Shown: positions 27,804-37,843, numbered from the stretch's first letter. The stretch: DNA of 64,000 nt from Betaproteobacteria bacterium Ga0077532 (GCA_001464895.1 LNEE01000050.1:1-64000), one strand, 5' to 3'. Numbers and translations: made by a program. The notes: a model not told the origin generated them from the sequence alone.

Positions 27804-29267
27804 ATGCCGAAATCAACAATCACACGCATGGGCCGGCTCGCATCGGGAGGGATCGCGATCCTGTGGCTCGTCTGCGCCACCGGGTGCGGTCGCGAGAGCT
27901 ACCGTCCCAGCCCACTGGAACCGGAGACGACGCAGCGCGCGTACGAGGCCCGCACGCTCGATGGCGCAGATCTCCAGGAGGCGCTGCGTGCCCAGGGCGA
28001 GGACGTCACCGTCTGGCCTCCGGCTGCGTGGAGCCTCCCGGCCCTGACGGCCGTCGCGCTCCATCACCACCCCGAGATCGTGCTCGCCCGTGCGCGGGCG
28101 AAGGTCGCCGGTGCCGAGAAGGCGACATCCACCACGCGCGTGCCCTACACCCTCACCGGGCGCCCCGAGTACAACGGCAAGAGCGGTGACGAAACCCCCT
28201 GGGGACTCGGCGTCCTCGTGGGCTTCACGATCGACGTCGGGGGCAAGCGCGATATCCGTACCGAGCAGCTTGCCCGCCTCGAGGAGGCCGCGCAGCTCGA
28301 GATCGCAGTCGCTTCGTGGCGGGTGCGCAGCCGGCTGCGCCGGCACTTCGTCGACCTCCACGTCGCGATGCGCACGGCCGAGGCCATCGAGGCCGAGCAG
28401 GCGGAGCGTCTGCGTCTCTTGGCGCTCATGGAGAAGCGCGCGGCGGTGGGCTATGCCTCGTCGAGCGAGACGGGCGTCCTGCGCCTGCGCGCTGCCGAGG
28501 GGGAACTGGCGCTGGCCCGCGCAGCGGTGCGGCGCGACCAGGCCCTGGCAGGCGTGGCCGAGGCCATCGGGGTGCCGCTGGCGGTGCTGGAGACCGTGCG
28601 CTTCGATTTCGGGATCCTCGATCATCCGATGGCGCCACCCGCATTCCGGGACGTGCGACGCGTCGCGCTGCAGAACCGGATCGATCTGCGTCGCAAGCTG
28701 GCCGACTATGCGGCGGCCGAGGCGGCTGTGAAGCTCGAAGTGGCGAGGCAGTACCCCGATGTGACGATTCTGCCCGGCTACTTCTGGGATGCAGACGAGA
28801 GCATCTGGTCGATCTCGTTCTTCGGCCTGCTGACCCCCCAGGCCCGTGCGCGCGCCCTGATCCGCGAAGCCGAAGCGCGCCGCGAGGTGGAGGAGAAGGC
28901 CTTCAACGCCCTCCAGGCGGCGGTGATTGCGGAGGCCGCCGCCGCGGCGTCGCGCTACCGCCATGCGTTCGACGCCCATCGCGCGGCCCGGCACCAGATC
29001 GAGGTGGCGCGAGGCAGTCACGACCGTGTCCGCCAGCAGTTCGACCGCGGACACGCCGATCGCGTCGAACTGGTCCAGGCGAAGCTCGAGATGGCGATGG
29101 CGGAGCGCACTGCCACCATCTCGATGCTCGAATTGCAGCAGGGACTCTCGGCGCTGGAGGACGCGCTGCAGCGCCCGCTCGACAATCCCGACCTCGCCAC
29201 CACGCCCGCACCCGCCGCCGCCCCGGCCGGTGCGCCCATCGATCCGGCGCTCCTCGACTATGACTGA
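27804..29267 (+). CDS. Outer-membrane factor of RND efflux, CzcC/TolC-like
   Basis: 487 residues, OEP family. A lipoprotein-type leader with Cys28 in VCATGC, then long coiled-coil helices (VALHHHPEIVLARARAKVAGAEKA and the second repeat QFDRGHADRVELVQAKLEMAMAERT). Two OEP repeats are visible. An Ala/Pro-rich tail of about 20 residues ends the protein. First gene of an operon with the next two; its end overlaps the next start by eight bases. Confidence 0.85.
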   Translation: MPKSTITRMGRLASGGIAILWLVCATGCGRESYRPSPLEPETTQRAYEARTLDGADLQEALRAQGEDVTVWPPAAWSLPALTAVALHHHPEIVLARARAKVAGAEKATSTTRVPYTLTGRPEYNGKSGDETPWGLGVLVGFTIDVGGKRDIRTEQLARLEEAAQLEIAVASWRVRSRLRRHFVDLHVAMRTAEAIEAEQAERLRLLALMEKRAAVGYASSSETGVLRLRAAEGELALARAAVRRDQALAGVAEAIGVPLAVLETVRFDFGILDHPMAPPAFRDVRRVALQNRIDLRRKLADYAAAEAAVKLEVARQYPDVTILPGYFWDADESIWSISFFGLLTPQARARALIREAEARREVEEKAFNALQAAVIAEAAAAASRYRHAFDAHRAARHQIEVARGSHDRVRQQFDRGHADRVELVQAKLEMAMAERTATISMLELQQGLSALEDALQRPLDNPDLATTPAPAAAPAGAPIDPALLDYD

Positions 29268-30333
29268 TTCCCGCGGCAGGACCTTCTCGATGGCGGCGCT
29301 CGTGGCGCTGGTGATGGCGCTCGTGGCCGGCGTCATCTATCTCGGTCGCGACGAATACCACCAGCTGTCCCGCGAGAACGGCGAGGCCATCGGATCGCAG
29401 ACGTCCGCCGACGAGCTGGTGGGTCCCGGCCGCCTGAAGATCGGCGAGGCGGAGCGTCGTGCGAGCGGTATCGAAGTCGCGACGCTGGAGGCTGCCGATG
29501 CCGACGAACTGGTCGACGTCCAGGGCGTGGTGGTCGATCTGCGTCCGCTCATGGAGGCGCGTGCGCGGTACGCAACGCAGTCGGCCGAGATCCGCGCGCT
29601 TCGGAGCGCCGCGAACGCCGCGCGGGCCGAGGCCGAGCGCGCCCGCGTGCTGTTCCGGGATGACCGCAACGTCTCGGAGAGGGCGATGCAGCTGGCCGAG
29701 TCCGAATCGCGCGCGGCAGCGGAGCGTCTTGCCGCTGCCGACACGATGCTCCGGGGTCAGGTCGACACCCTGCGGGCGACGTGGGGGTCGACGCTCGCCG
29801 ACATGGCGGTGAACGCGGAGAGCGCCGGCTTTGCGCCGCTGGCGAGAGGCGACGAGGTGCTCGTGCAGGTGACGCTGCCCTACGAGTCCGAGGCCGCCGC
29901 TGCGAACCGGCCGCTGACACTCGCGCCCATCGGCGGGCAGGGCCGCACGCGTGCCCGCCTGGTCTCCGCGGCGCCGATCGCCGGGGTCGGAGGCGCGGTG
30001 GGCGCTGCGTACTTCTATCGCGCTCCGGCGGGCGGGCTGCGGGTCGGCAACCGGGTGGTGGGTCATCTCGCTGGCGCAGGCGGCGCCTCGACCGGCGTCG
30101 TCGTCCCCGAGCGCGCCGTCGTGTGGTTCGCTGCGCGTCCCTGGATCTACGTGCGGGACGAGAAGGAGGCGGACATCTTCGAGCGCACGTCGGTGTCGGC
30201 CACCCGCCTCGTGCCGGGTGGCTGGTTCAACGCCGCCGGCCTGGAGCCCGGACAGGAGGTCGTGGTCACGGGCGCGCAGCTCCTGCTCTCGGAAGAACTG
30301 GAGTTCCAGATCCGGAACGAGAATGAGGACTGA
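29260..30333 (+). CDS. Periplasmic adaptor of RND efflux, CzcB-like
   Basis: 357 residues with one N-terminal membrane anchor (about 11-28), a helical hairpin rich in Ala/Glu/Arg (about 105-180) and C-terminal beta domains (ARPWIYVRDEKE, PGQEVVVTGAQLLLSEELEF). The usual lipoyl-like half motifs around the hairpin are hard to see, so this adaptor is diverged. Placed between the outer-membrane factor and the pump, as in czcCBA/cusCBA. Confidence 0.8.
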   Translation: MTDSRGRTFSMAALVALVMALVAGVIYLGRDEYHQLSRENGEAIGSQTSADELVGPGRLKIGEAERRASGIEVATLEAADADELVDVQGVVVDLRPLMEARARYATQSAEIRALRSAANAARAEAERARVLFRDDRNVSERAMQLAESESRAAAERLAAADTMLRGQVDTLRATWGSTLADMAVNAESAGFAPLARGDEVLVQVTLPYESEAAAANRPLTLAPIGGQGRTRARLVSAAPIAGVGGAVGAAYFYRAPAGGLRVGNRVVGHLAGAGGASTGVVVPERAVVWFAARPWIYVRDEKEADIFERTSVSATRLVPGGWFNAAGLEPGQEVVVTGAQLLLSEELEFQIRNENED

Positions 30334-30369
30334 GTCCGCCGGGTCGTCCCGCATCGGTCGGAGCGCGCG

Positions 30370-33300
30370 ATGATCTCGGCGATCGTCCGCTTCTCCATCC
30401 GTTTTCCGGGCGTGGTCGTCGCCGTGGCATTGATGCTCATCGCCTACGGCATCTTCACCCTGGGTCGTGCGCGGCTCGACGTGTTCCCGGAGTTCTCGCC
30501 GACCCAGGTCGTGATCCAGACGGAGGCCCCCGGTCTGTCCGCCGAGATCGTCGAGACCCAGGTCACGCAACCCATCGAGAACGCCGTGTCCGGCGTTTCC
30601 GGCGTCGAGACGCTGCGGTCGCAGTCGATCCCCGGCTTGTCGGTCGTGACGGTGCTGTTCGAGGAAGGCTCCGACATCTACCGCAACCGACAGGTGGTCG
30701 CGGAGCGCATCACGTCGCTCGCGAGCCGCATGCCGGCCGGCGTGGCCGCGCCGGCGATCACCCCGCTCACCTCCTCCGCCAGCACGGTGATGGTCGTCGG
30801 GCTCACCGCATCGGATCGTTCGCTCGCCGACGTGCGCACGCTCGCCGACACCGTGGTCCGGCCCCATCTGATGGCGGTGGAGGGTGTCGCCGAGGTCAAC
30901 GTCTTCGGTGGCCGGGTGCGCGAGTGGCAGATCCAGGTGGACCCGCAGCGCCTCGTGCGGCACGGGCTTGCCCTCGCCGACGTGGTCGAGGCGGCGCGGA
31001 AGGCGACCGGCGTGGTGTCGGCCGGCTATCTGCCTGGCCCGAATCAGCGCATCGCGATCGTCACGGACGGGCAGCCCGGGAACGTGGCGGTGCTGGGTCG
31101 CGTTCTGCTGCGACAGGAGGACGGCGGCGTCCTGCGGCTCGCGGACGTGGCCGACGTCGTCGAAGGGGAGGCCGCGCCCATCAGCGCGGCTGCGATCGAC
31201 GGGACCCCGGGCGTGCTGCTCATGGTGCAGGGCCAACTCGGCAGCAACACGCGGGCCGTGTCCGCCGGGCTGGAGCGCGCGCTCACCGATCTCGACCCGC
31301 TGCTCGCCCGCGAGAAGATCGAATTGCACCGGGGGCTGTTCCGCCCCGCCAAGTTCATCGACACGGCCATCTCGAACGTCCGCTTCGACATCCTCGTCGG
31401 TTCGGCGCTCGTCATCGGTGTGCTGTTCCTGTTCCTGTACAACGCGCGCACCGCGTTCATCTGCGCAATGGCGATCCCCGTGTCGCTGCTCGGTGCGGTG
31501 GTGCTCCTCACGGCGTTCGACCAGCCGATCAACATCATGGTGCTGGGTGGCCTCGCGATCGCACTGGGCGAGGTGGTCGACGACGCGATCATCGACACCG
31601 AGAACATCTTCCGGCGCCTGCGCGAGAACCGCCTGGCGGGCAATCCGAAGTCCGCGGCCGAAGTGGCGCTCGACGCTTCCGTGGAGGTGCGCGGGTCGGT
31701 CGTGTACGCGACCTTCATCGTCGCGCTCGTCTTCGTGCCGCTGCTCACGTTCGGCGGGATCGGTGGGAAGCTCTTCGCACCTCTGGGTCTCGCGTACATC
31801 CTCGCCATCCTGTCATCGCTCGTCGTCGCGATGACGCTCACACCGGCGCTCTGCCTGCTGTTGTTGTCGCGCGGTCGCCTTGCGGTCGAGGCCCCGCCGT
31901 TCGTCCGCCGGATGACACCGCCGTACCTCGCGGTGCTCCGCCGAATCGAGCGTCGCCCCGCCGGGGTGCTCGCCGTCACCGCCATCGCGATCGTCGGTGG
32001 GCTCTCGACGATCCCGTTGCTGTCTGGCGAGTTCGTGCCGTCGCTGAAGGAGGGCCACTACGTCGTCCACATGACCGCCGTGCCGGGCACCTCCGAGGAG
32101 GAGACGCTGCGCATCGGAACGCAACTCACCCGTGCACTGCTGAAGGTCGAGGGCGTGCAGTCCGTGGCGCAGTGGGTGGGTCGTGCGCAGAACGGCGCCG
32201 ACACCTTCGGGCCGCACTACAGCGAGTTCGAGGTCGAAGTCGGCGCCCTGGGCGGTCGCGAGCAGACCCGGGTGCTGCGCGAGGTTCGCGAGATCCTCGC
32301 CGGGCAGCGGGGTGCGTTCCCGGGGGTGACCTTCTCGGTGAACACGTTCCTCACCGAACGCATCGAGGAGACCATCTCGGGATTCCCGGCGGCGCTCGCG
32401 GTGAACGTCTTCGGCCCCGATCTCGATGCCCTCGACCACGATGCGCGCGAGGTCGCCGAAGTGGTGGCTGCCGTGCGCGGCGCGCAGGATGTTCAGGTGC
32501 AGTCGCCACCGGGGACCCCTCAGTTGTACGTGCGCCTCAAGCACGACCGCGTCGCCGCCTACGGGCTGACGCCTCGCGACGTCCTGGATGCCGTGCAGAC
32601 CGCCTACGAGGGCACGCGCGTCGCGCAGGTCCAGACCGGCAACCATTTCGTCGATCTCACGGTGATCCTGGCACCCGGCATGCGACGGGCCCCCGTGCAG
32701 GTGGAGGCGCTGCCGCTGCGCGCTGCGGACGGAACGACGGTGCCGCTGCGGGATGTGGCCGACATCGCCGTCGGCGCGGGCCGCTACAAGATCCTCCACG
32801 AAGGCAGCAAGCGCATCCAGTCGGTGACCGCGAACGTCGACGATCGCGACGTCGAGGAGTTCGCCGAAGACGTGCGAGAGGCCCTCGCGAAGAAGGTGAA
32901 GCTCTCCCCCGGGAACTACCTCGTGCTGACCGGCGAGGCCGAGGCGGCAGTGAAAGCGCGCGAGACCCTGATCTTCCACTCGCTGCTCGCCGGCGCCGGC
33001 GTCTTCGTCTTTCTCTATCTGGCTTTCGCCAACCTCCGGAATCTGGCGCTCGCCTTCCTGAACCTGCCGTTCGCCCTGGTCGGCGGCGTCGCAGCCGTGC
33101 TGTTCACCGGCGGCTGGATGACCCTCGGGTCGCTGGTGGGCTTCGTCACGCTCTTCGGGATCACGCTGCGCAATTCGATCATGCTCGTGTCGCACTACCA
33201 GCATCTGGTGCAGACGGAAGGGCTGGCATGGAACGCGGAGACGATGCTGCGCGGGGCCGCGGAACGCCTGCCGTCGATCCTCATGACCGCGCTCGTGACG

Positions 33301-33507
33301 GCGCTGGGCCTGATGCCGATCGCGCTGGGTTCCGGCGAGCCGGGTCGCGAGATCGAAGGTCCGATGGCGATGATCATCGTCGGTGGTCTCGTGACATCGA
33401 CGGTGTTGAACCTGCTCATTCTTCCGGTGGTGATGTTGCGGTTCGGACAGTTCGCGCCACCCGTCGCGTCGTCGGTGCGGCCGGAGGGTGATGGTTCGGT
33501 GCTGTGA
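30370..33507 (+). CDS. RND efflux pump, heavy-metal (CzcA/CusA) type
   Basis: 1045 residues, twelve spans and two large periplasmic loops. The TM4 motif GEVVDDAIIDTENI is the heavy-metal RND signature rather than the drug-type version. The N-terminus (FSIRFPGVVVAVALMLIAYGIFTLGRARLDVFPEFSP) is also typical. Metal specificity cannot be read with confidence. The gene ends at the start of the 131-bp repeat array. Confidence 0.88.
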   Translation: MISAIVRFSIRFPGVVVAVALMLIAYGIFTLGRARLDVFPEFSPTQVVIQTEAPGLSAEIVETQVTQPIENAVSGVSGVETLRSQSIPGLSVVTVLFEEGSDIYRNRQVVAERITSLASRMPAGVAAPAITPLTSSASTVMVVGLTASDRSLADVRTLADTVVRPHLMAVEGVAEVNVFGGRVREWQIQVDPQRLVRHGLALADVVEAARKATGVVSAGYLPGPNQRIAIVTDGQPGNVAVLGRVLLRQEDGGVLRLADVADVVEGEAAPISAAAIDGTPGVLLMVQGQLGSNTRAVSAGLERALTDLDPLLAREKIELHRGLFRPAKFIDTAISNVRFDILVGSALVIGVLFLFLYNARTAFICAMAIPVSLLGAVVLLTAFDQPINIMVLGGLAIALGEVVDDAIIDTENIFRRLRENRLAGNPKSAAEVALDASVEVRGSVVYATFIVALVFVPLLTFGGIGGKLFAPLGLAYILAILSSLVVAMTLTPALCLLLLSRGRLAVEAPPFVRRMTPPYLAVLRRIERRPAGVLAVTAIAIVGGLSTIPLLSGEFVPSLKEGHYVVHMTAVPGTSEEETLRIGTQLTRALLKVEGVQSVAQWVGRAQNGADTFGPHYSEFEVEVGALGGREQTRVLREVREILAGQRGAFPGVTFSVNTFLTERIEETISGFPAALAVNVFGPDLDALDHDAREVAEVVAAVRGAQDVQVQSPPGTPQLYVRLKHDRVAAYGLTPRDVLDAVQTAYEGTRVAQVQTGNHFVDLTVILAPGMRRAPVQVEALPLRAADGTTVPLRDVADIAVGAGRYKILHEGSKRIQSVTANVDDRDVEEFAEDVREALAKKVKLSPGNYLVLTGEAEAAVKARETLIFHSLLAGAGVFVFLYLAFANLRNLALAFLNLPFALVGGVAAVLFTGGWMTLGSLVGFVTLFGITLRNSIMLVSHYQHLVQTEGLAWNAETMLRGAAERLPSILMTALVTALGLMPIALGSGEPGREIEGPMAMIIVGGLVTSTVLNLLILPVVMLRFGQFAPPVASSVRPEGDGSVL

Positions 33508-33534
33508 TCGCCCCGATGTTCACGCCGCGATGGA

Positions 33535-33956
33535 CGTCGGGCAGAGCCCGACCCACGGGGGTTGTTTCCATCGCCGCGGCATCCAGTGGCGAGCGCATTT
33601 CGTGGGTCGAGCCATAGCTCGACTCGGCGTGGGCTTGGGCACAGCAGCGAATCCAGCAACGCAGGCGTCGGGCGGAGCCCGACCCACGGGGGTTGTTTCC
33701 ATCGCCGCGGCATCCAGTGGCGAGCGCATTTCGTGGGTCGAGCCATAGCTCGACGCGGCGTGGGCTTGGGCACAGCAGCGAATCCAGCAACGCAGGCGTC
33801 GGGCGAAGCCCGACCCATGGGGGTTGTTTCCATCGCCGAGGCATCCAGTGGCGAGCGCATTTCGTGGGTCGAGCCATAGCTCGACGCGGCGTGGGCTTGG
33901 GTGCAGCCGCGAATCCGGGAACGCGGGTCTCGGGCGAAGCCCGACCCACATCCCTC
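33535..33956. repeat. 131-bp tandem array of REP-like palindromes
   Basis: Four copies of the GTCGGGC..GCCCGACCCAC palindrome (from 33535, 33666, 33797 and about 33928) alternate with three copies of the GTCGAGCCATAGCTCGAC palindrome (33602, 33733, 33864). Period 131 bases. Copies are nearly identical except the last. The 512-base gap between the RND pump and the dehydratase gene contains this array and nothing else I recognise. Confidence 0.9.
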
Positions 33957-34020
33957 CGGGATGGCATCATCCACACCGCGTCAGTCTCCAGCCCCTCAGC
34001 TCACACACCCCGAGATTCCC

Positions 34021-35568
34021 ATGATCGAACTCCACGACAAGCCCGCCACCGGCCCCACCATCCGCCTGCATGCGGCAGACAACGTCGTCGTCGCGCGCAT
34101 CGATGTCGCCCTGGGCGCGCGGCTGGAGACGGAAGGCATCACCAGCCGCAGTCAGGTCCCCTCGGGGCACAAGATCTCCGCGCGTGCCATCGCCAAGGGC
34201 GAGCCGATCCGGAAGTACAACGTGGTGATCGGGTTCGCCAGTGCGGACATCCCCGCGGGCACCTACGTGCACTCCCACAACATGGAGTTCCGCGAGTTCC
34301 AGCGCGACTACGCGCCATCGCGCGACTACCGGCCGGTCGACATGATTCCCGAGGCGGAGCGGGCAACCTTCAAGGGCATCGTCCGCGAGAACGGCGACGT
34401 CGGCACGCGCAACTACGTCGCGATCATCGCGACCGTGAACTGCTCCGCGACGGTCGTGCATCGCATCGCGGCGTGGTTCACGCCCGAACGTCTCGCGGCG
34501 TTCCCGAACGTCGACGGCGTCGTTGCCTTCGCCCACGGCTCGGGTTGTGGCATGGAGCAGACGGGCGAGCCGATGGACCTTCTCCGCCGCACGCTTGCCG
34601 GCTATGCGACGCACGCGAACGTGGCGGCGTGTCTGGTGGTCGGCCTCGGCTGCGAGCGCAACCAGGTCGCCAAGCTGCTCGAGGCCCAGGGGCTCGCGGC
34701 CGGGGCGAGGTTGAAGACCTTCGTGATGCAGGACACCGGGGGCACCCGCAGGACGATCGAGGCCGGCGTCGCGGCCGTGCAGGAGCTGCTACCCGAAGCC
34801 AACCGCGTGTCGCGCACCGAGGTGCCGGCCAGTCACATCACCGTGGGGCTGCAGTGCGGTGGCTCGGATGGTTTCTCGTCGATCACGGCGAACCCGGCGC
34901 TCGGCGCGGCGATGGACCTCCTGGTGCGCCACGGCGGCACGGCGGTGCTGTCCGAGACGCCCGAGATCTACGGCGTCGAGCACACCCTCACCTGCCGCGC
35001 ACGTACGCCCGAGGTCGCGCAGAAACTGATCGATCGCATCCGCTGGTGGAAGGAGGAATACACGGTCGGCCGCGACACGCAGATCAACGGCAAGGTGAGC
35101 CCCGGCAATCAGTCGGGCGGCCTCGCGAACATCTTCGAGAAGTCGCTCGGATCCTCGATGAAGGGTGGCACCGGGCCGCTGATGGAGGTCTACCGCTACG
35201 CGGAACGGATCACGCAGAAGGGCTTCGTGTTCATGGACACCCCGGGCTTCGACCCGTGTTCCGCGACCGGGCAGATCGCCGGTGGCGCGAACGTGATCCT
35301 CTTCACCACCGGCCGCGGCTCCATGTTCGGCGCCAAGCCCGTGCCGTCGGCCAAGCTCGCGACCAACACGCCGATGTACCTCCGGCTGGAGGAGGACATG
35401 GACATCAACTGCGGCGAGATCCTCGACGGCACGGCGTCGCTCAGCCAGATGGCCGAGAAGATCTTCCGCCACACGCTGCGTATCGCCTCGGGCGAACCCA
35501 CGAAGAGCGAGCTGCTCGGGCTGGGCGATCACGAGTTCGTGCCGTGGAACATCGGCGTGGTCGGTTGA
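34021..35568 (+). CDS. UxaA-family (altronate/galactarate-type) dehydratase
   Basis: 515 residues: N-terminal SAF domain (about 1-100) and C-terminal UxaA catalytic domain. Conserved cysteines that could bind iron occur in SGCGMEQ, GLGCERN, LQCGGSDGFS and DPCSATGQIAGG. Substrate is a sugar acid or similar hydroxy acid; altronate and galactarate are only the best-known cases. Followed by a small monooxygenase-fold gene 61 bases downstream. Confidence 0.85.
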   Translation: MIELHDKPATGPTIRLHAADNVVVARIDVALGARLETEGITSRSQVPSGHKISARAIAKGEPIRKYNVVIGFASADIPAGTYVHSHNMEFREFQRDYAPSRDYRPVDMIPEAERATFKGIVRENGDVGTRNYVAIIATVNCSATVVHRIAAWFTPERLAAFPNVDGVVAFAHGSGCGMEQTGEPMDLLRRTLAGYATHANVAACLVVGLGCERNQVAKLLEAQGLAAGARLKTFVMQDTGGTRRTIEAGVAAVQELLPEANRVSRTEVPASHITVGLQCGGSDGFSSITANPALGAAMDLLVRHGGTAVLSETPEIYGVEHTLTCRARTPEVAQKLIDRIRWWKEEYTVGRDTQINGKVSPGNQSGGLANIFEKSLGSSMKGGTGPLMEVYRYAERITQKGFVFMDTPGFDPCSATGQIAGGANVILFTTGRGSMFGAKPVPSAKLATNTPMYLRLEEDMDINCGEILDGTASLSQMAEKIFRHTLRIASGEPTKSELLGLGDHEFVPWNIGVVG

Positions 35569-35629
35569 GCCGACGGCCTGTTCGCCACGTCCTGCCACAA
35601 CAACGACAACCACAAAACGGGAGAACCCC

Positions 35630-35938
35630 TTGGTCCACGTCATCGCCACCATCGAATTGAAGCCCGGCGTCCGCGACGCTTTCCTCACTGCATTCCGCGC
35701 GCTCGTTCCGCTGGTGCAGGCCGAAGCCGGCTGCATCGAGTACGGTGCCGCGATCGACATTGCGAGCGGTTCGCCGGCGCAGATCCCGATGCGCTCGGAC
35801 GTGGTGACTGTCGTGGAGAAGTGGGCAGACCTCGATGCGCTTCGAGCCCACGCGGTCGCGCCGCACATGGGCGCCTACCGGGCGCAGGTGAAGGACCTCG
35901 TGATCCGGACGACGCTCCAGGTGCTCGAGCCCGCCTGA
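35630..35938 (+). CDS. Antibiotic-biosynthesis-monooxygenase (ABM) fold protein
   Basis: 102 residues from a TTG at 35630, with ACGGGAG seven bases upstream. Dimeric alpha-beta barrel family: IATIELKPGVRDAFLTAFRALVPLVQAEAGCIEYGA and EKWADLDALRAHAVAPHM. Members include quinol monooxygenases and isomerases; a role with the upstream dehydratase is possible. Confidence 0.8.
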   Translation: MVHVIATIELKPGVRDAFLTAFRALVPLVQAEAGCIEYGAAIDIASGSPAQIPMRSDVVTVVEKWADLDALRAHAVAPHMGAYRAQVKDLVIRTTLQVLEPA

Positions 35939-35939
35939 G

Positions 35940-37703
35940 TCAGCGTCCGGACGCCGGTCTGTCGACCCGACGACGGTTGCGCCAACGCTTCCAGCCGGCC
36001 CACGGCAGCACGACGACCGGCACGAGCGCCGAGAAAGCGAGCGCGCCGACGATGCCATCCGGCAGGTCGTCATCGTCGGGCGGGAGGTCCTGCAGGGCCT
36101 CCGGAAACGGCCACGGTTCGACGGGGATGATCTTCCAGTCCTTGCGATCCGCAGGTACGCGCGCCATGTACTCGTCGAAGCTCGCCACCGGTTCGCGGCC
36201 GAACGCGCGGCTCGACGGGAACTGCGGCACGCGCACGAACGTGATCGACTCCACCTCCTGCGCGAGCAGCGTCTCGTAGGGCGTACGGGGTGCGCGAAGT
36301 CCGCCGGCGAGACTCAGGAGATCTTGGCCGAGGGATTCGAAGGCGACGCGCGGATACAGGCGTGTGCGTTCCTCGGTCAGGTAGTGGTAGCTGCGGCGAC
36401 CGCTCGCGATGCTGCCGTCGGTGAGGGTCGAGTAGTAGAACCCGGCCAGCGCCTTGGGCACGCTCGTCGGCCCGAGCAGGGGCGGCCGCCAGCCCAGGCC
36501 CGCGAACGTATCCATCGACAGGCCGGCGCAGTTGGCGACGGCGTGGTCGTAGTTCACGTGGTGCCGGTACAGGCGCTCGAAGACCCGGGCAATGGCGCGC
36601 TGATAGCGCTCGGCAGCCGCCGAGGTCCGCAGCGCCGCGACCAGCACGTACGACGGTCGATACCACGACTGTCCGCTGTTGAGGTCCCCCAGGTAGTTGT
36701 CCATGGGCAGCATCGACGCGACGATGCCCTTCTCGCTGTGGTTCGCGAGGTTGTAGAAGTTGTTGACGATCCAGTCGCCCCACGCGCCGTCCCGTTGCAT
36801 CCAGCCCGTCGCCACGGCGAAGTGTCCGCCGTGGGCCTCGTCGTCATCGCCCTGCGCACCGTTCAGCACCAATGCGATCACGGCCCGCTGTCCCGGGTCC
36901 GGGCCGGCGCCGTCTTGCCGCCACAGGAGGCGTGTCGAGAAGTCGGATCTCGCGCCGCCGCCATCGGCCGCGATCAGCGTCGCGAGCGACTGTCCCGCGG
37001 GCAATGGCGACACCGGCAGCGATGCCGGGACGATGCGCTGATCTTCCGGCCATAGCGTGCGTGCGACGAAACGCCGGGTCCCGTCGGGCGCCTGCCCGGA
37101 CTCGCCGCGAAGGCGCAACGGCCGGCCCGCGAAATGGCGCGTCGTGGAGACGTCGTAGTAGGCCTGGTTCGTGGGGATGCGCGGGACTGTGCCGAATGCG
37201 GCGCCGGTGCCGTCGACGAAGGTGAGCGACGTGCCGTCTGCGGAAAGTCGCGCGCCGGTCGCGATGTGCGGGGCGCCGACCCATAGCAGGAAGGGAGGGC
37301 CTGCGAAATCGGCATCCGCAGTGCGGATCCAGCGGCCGATGTCCTCGCGGACGCCGTCGTGCGAGGGACGGGTCACGGGCGGTGCGCCGGTCGTTGGAAC
37401 GGCGATGGTCTCGTCGCGGAAGTAGAAGAGCGCCTGCGGCGCGACGGCGCAGTCCGAGCAACGTCTGTCGGCCAGCCGGAAGGCGCCGACCTCGTGCAGG
37501 CCGAGATGGCCCTCCGAGAGCGCCTCTCGTATCGGGGGGGATCCGATGGCCGTGGCTTCCTGGGAAAGGCAGCCGAGCACCAGGATCAGAAACAGGACGG
37601 CAGAGAGGAACGGTGGCCGGGTCGGCCGGAAAGTGCGGGTGGCACCGCTGAAAACTGCGGCGCGTCCTGGCGCCGGTGTCGTGCGTGGATGCGCAACGGG
37701 CAT
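35940..37703 (-). CDS. Membrane-anchored periplasmic protein of unknown function
   Basis: 587 residues, not recognised. A start at 37703 is supported by GGAGGAAACACG. A hydrophobic segment (about 31-49) and a C-terminal span (about 548-568, followed by KRWRNRRR) suggest a large periplasmic body tethered at both ends. HGGHFAVATG (His291, His294) precedes NCAGLSMDTF (Cys392); this His-before-Cys order and the NC motif recall circularly permuted NlpC/P60 or LRAT-type cysteine hydrolases. That is a guess from motif shape only. It converges with the ABM gene with one base between stops. Confidence 0.7.
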   Translation of the reverse strand: MPVAHPRTTPAPGRAAVFSGATRTFRPTRPPFLSAVLFLILVLGCLSQEATAIGSPPIREALSEGHLGLHEVGAFRLADRRCSDCAVAPQALFYFRDETIAVPTTGAPPVTRPSHDGVREDIGRWIRTADADFAGPPFLLWVGAPHIATGARLSADGTSLTFVDGTGAAFGTVPRIPTNQAYYDVSTTRHFAGRPLRLRGESGQAPDGTRRFVARTLWPEDQRIVPASLPVSPLPAGQSLATLIAADGGGARSDFSTRLLWRQDGAGPDPGQRAVIALVLNGAQGDDDEAHGGHFAVATGWMQRDGAWGDWIVNNFYNLANHSEKGIVASMLPMDNYLGDLNSGQSWYRPSYVLVAALRTSAAAERYQRAIARVFERLYRHHVNYDHAVANCAGLSMDTFAGLGWRPPLLGPTSVPKALAGFYYSTLTDGSIASGRRSYHYLTEERTRLYPRVAFESLGQDLLSLAGGLRAPRTPYETLLAQEVESITFVRVPQFPSSRAFGREPVASFDEYMARVPADRKDWKIIPVEPWPFPEALQDLPPDDDDLPDGIVGALAFSALVPVVVLPWAGWKRWRNRRRVDRPASGR

Positions 37704-37787
37704 CGTGTTTCCTCCGGGGTGGTGGTGACACCACATCTCGGCGGCGAGACTACCGCGGCGCCCCGTGCGCGGGAAGACCATGAAAAA

Positions 37788-37819
37788 GGGGCGGTTGCGA
37801 CCCGGGTCGCAACCGCCCC
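37788..37819 (-). terminator. Rho-independent terminator of yceI
   Basis: A perfect 16-bp dyad (half-site GGGGCGGTTGCGACCC) followed on the minus strand by TTTTT, 24 bases past the yceI stop. Confidence 0.85.
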
Positions 37820-37843
37820 GCATCGGCGGAACCGCGTTGCCGG

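Noticed and set aside
28903..31329. Minus-strand open frame of about 808 codons opposite the CzcB/CzcA genes
   Set aside because: Antisense shadow over two RND genes with biased composition.
33195..33976. Minus-strand frames encoding repeated peptides
   Set aside because: The peptides arise only from the 131-bp repeat; they have no ribosome site and the frame is set by the repeat.
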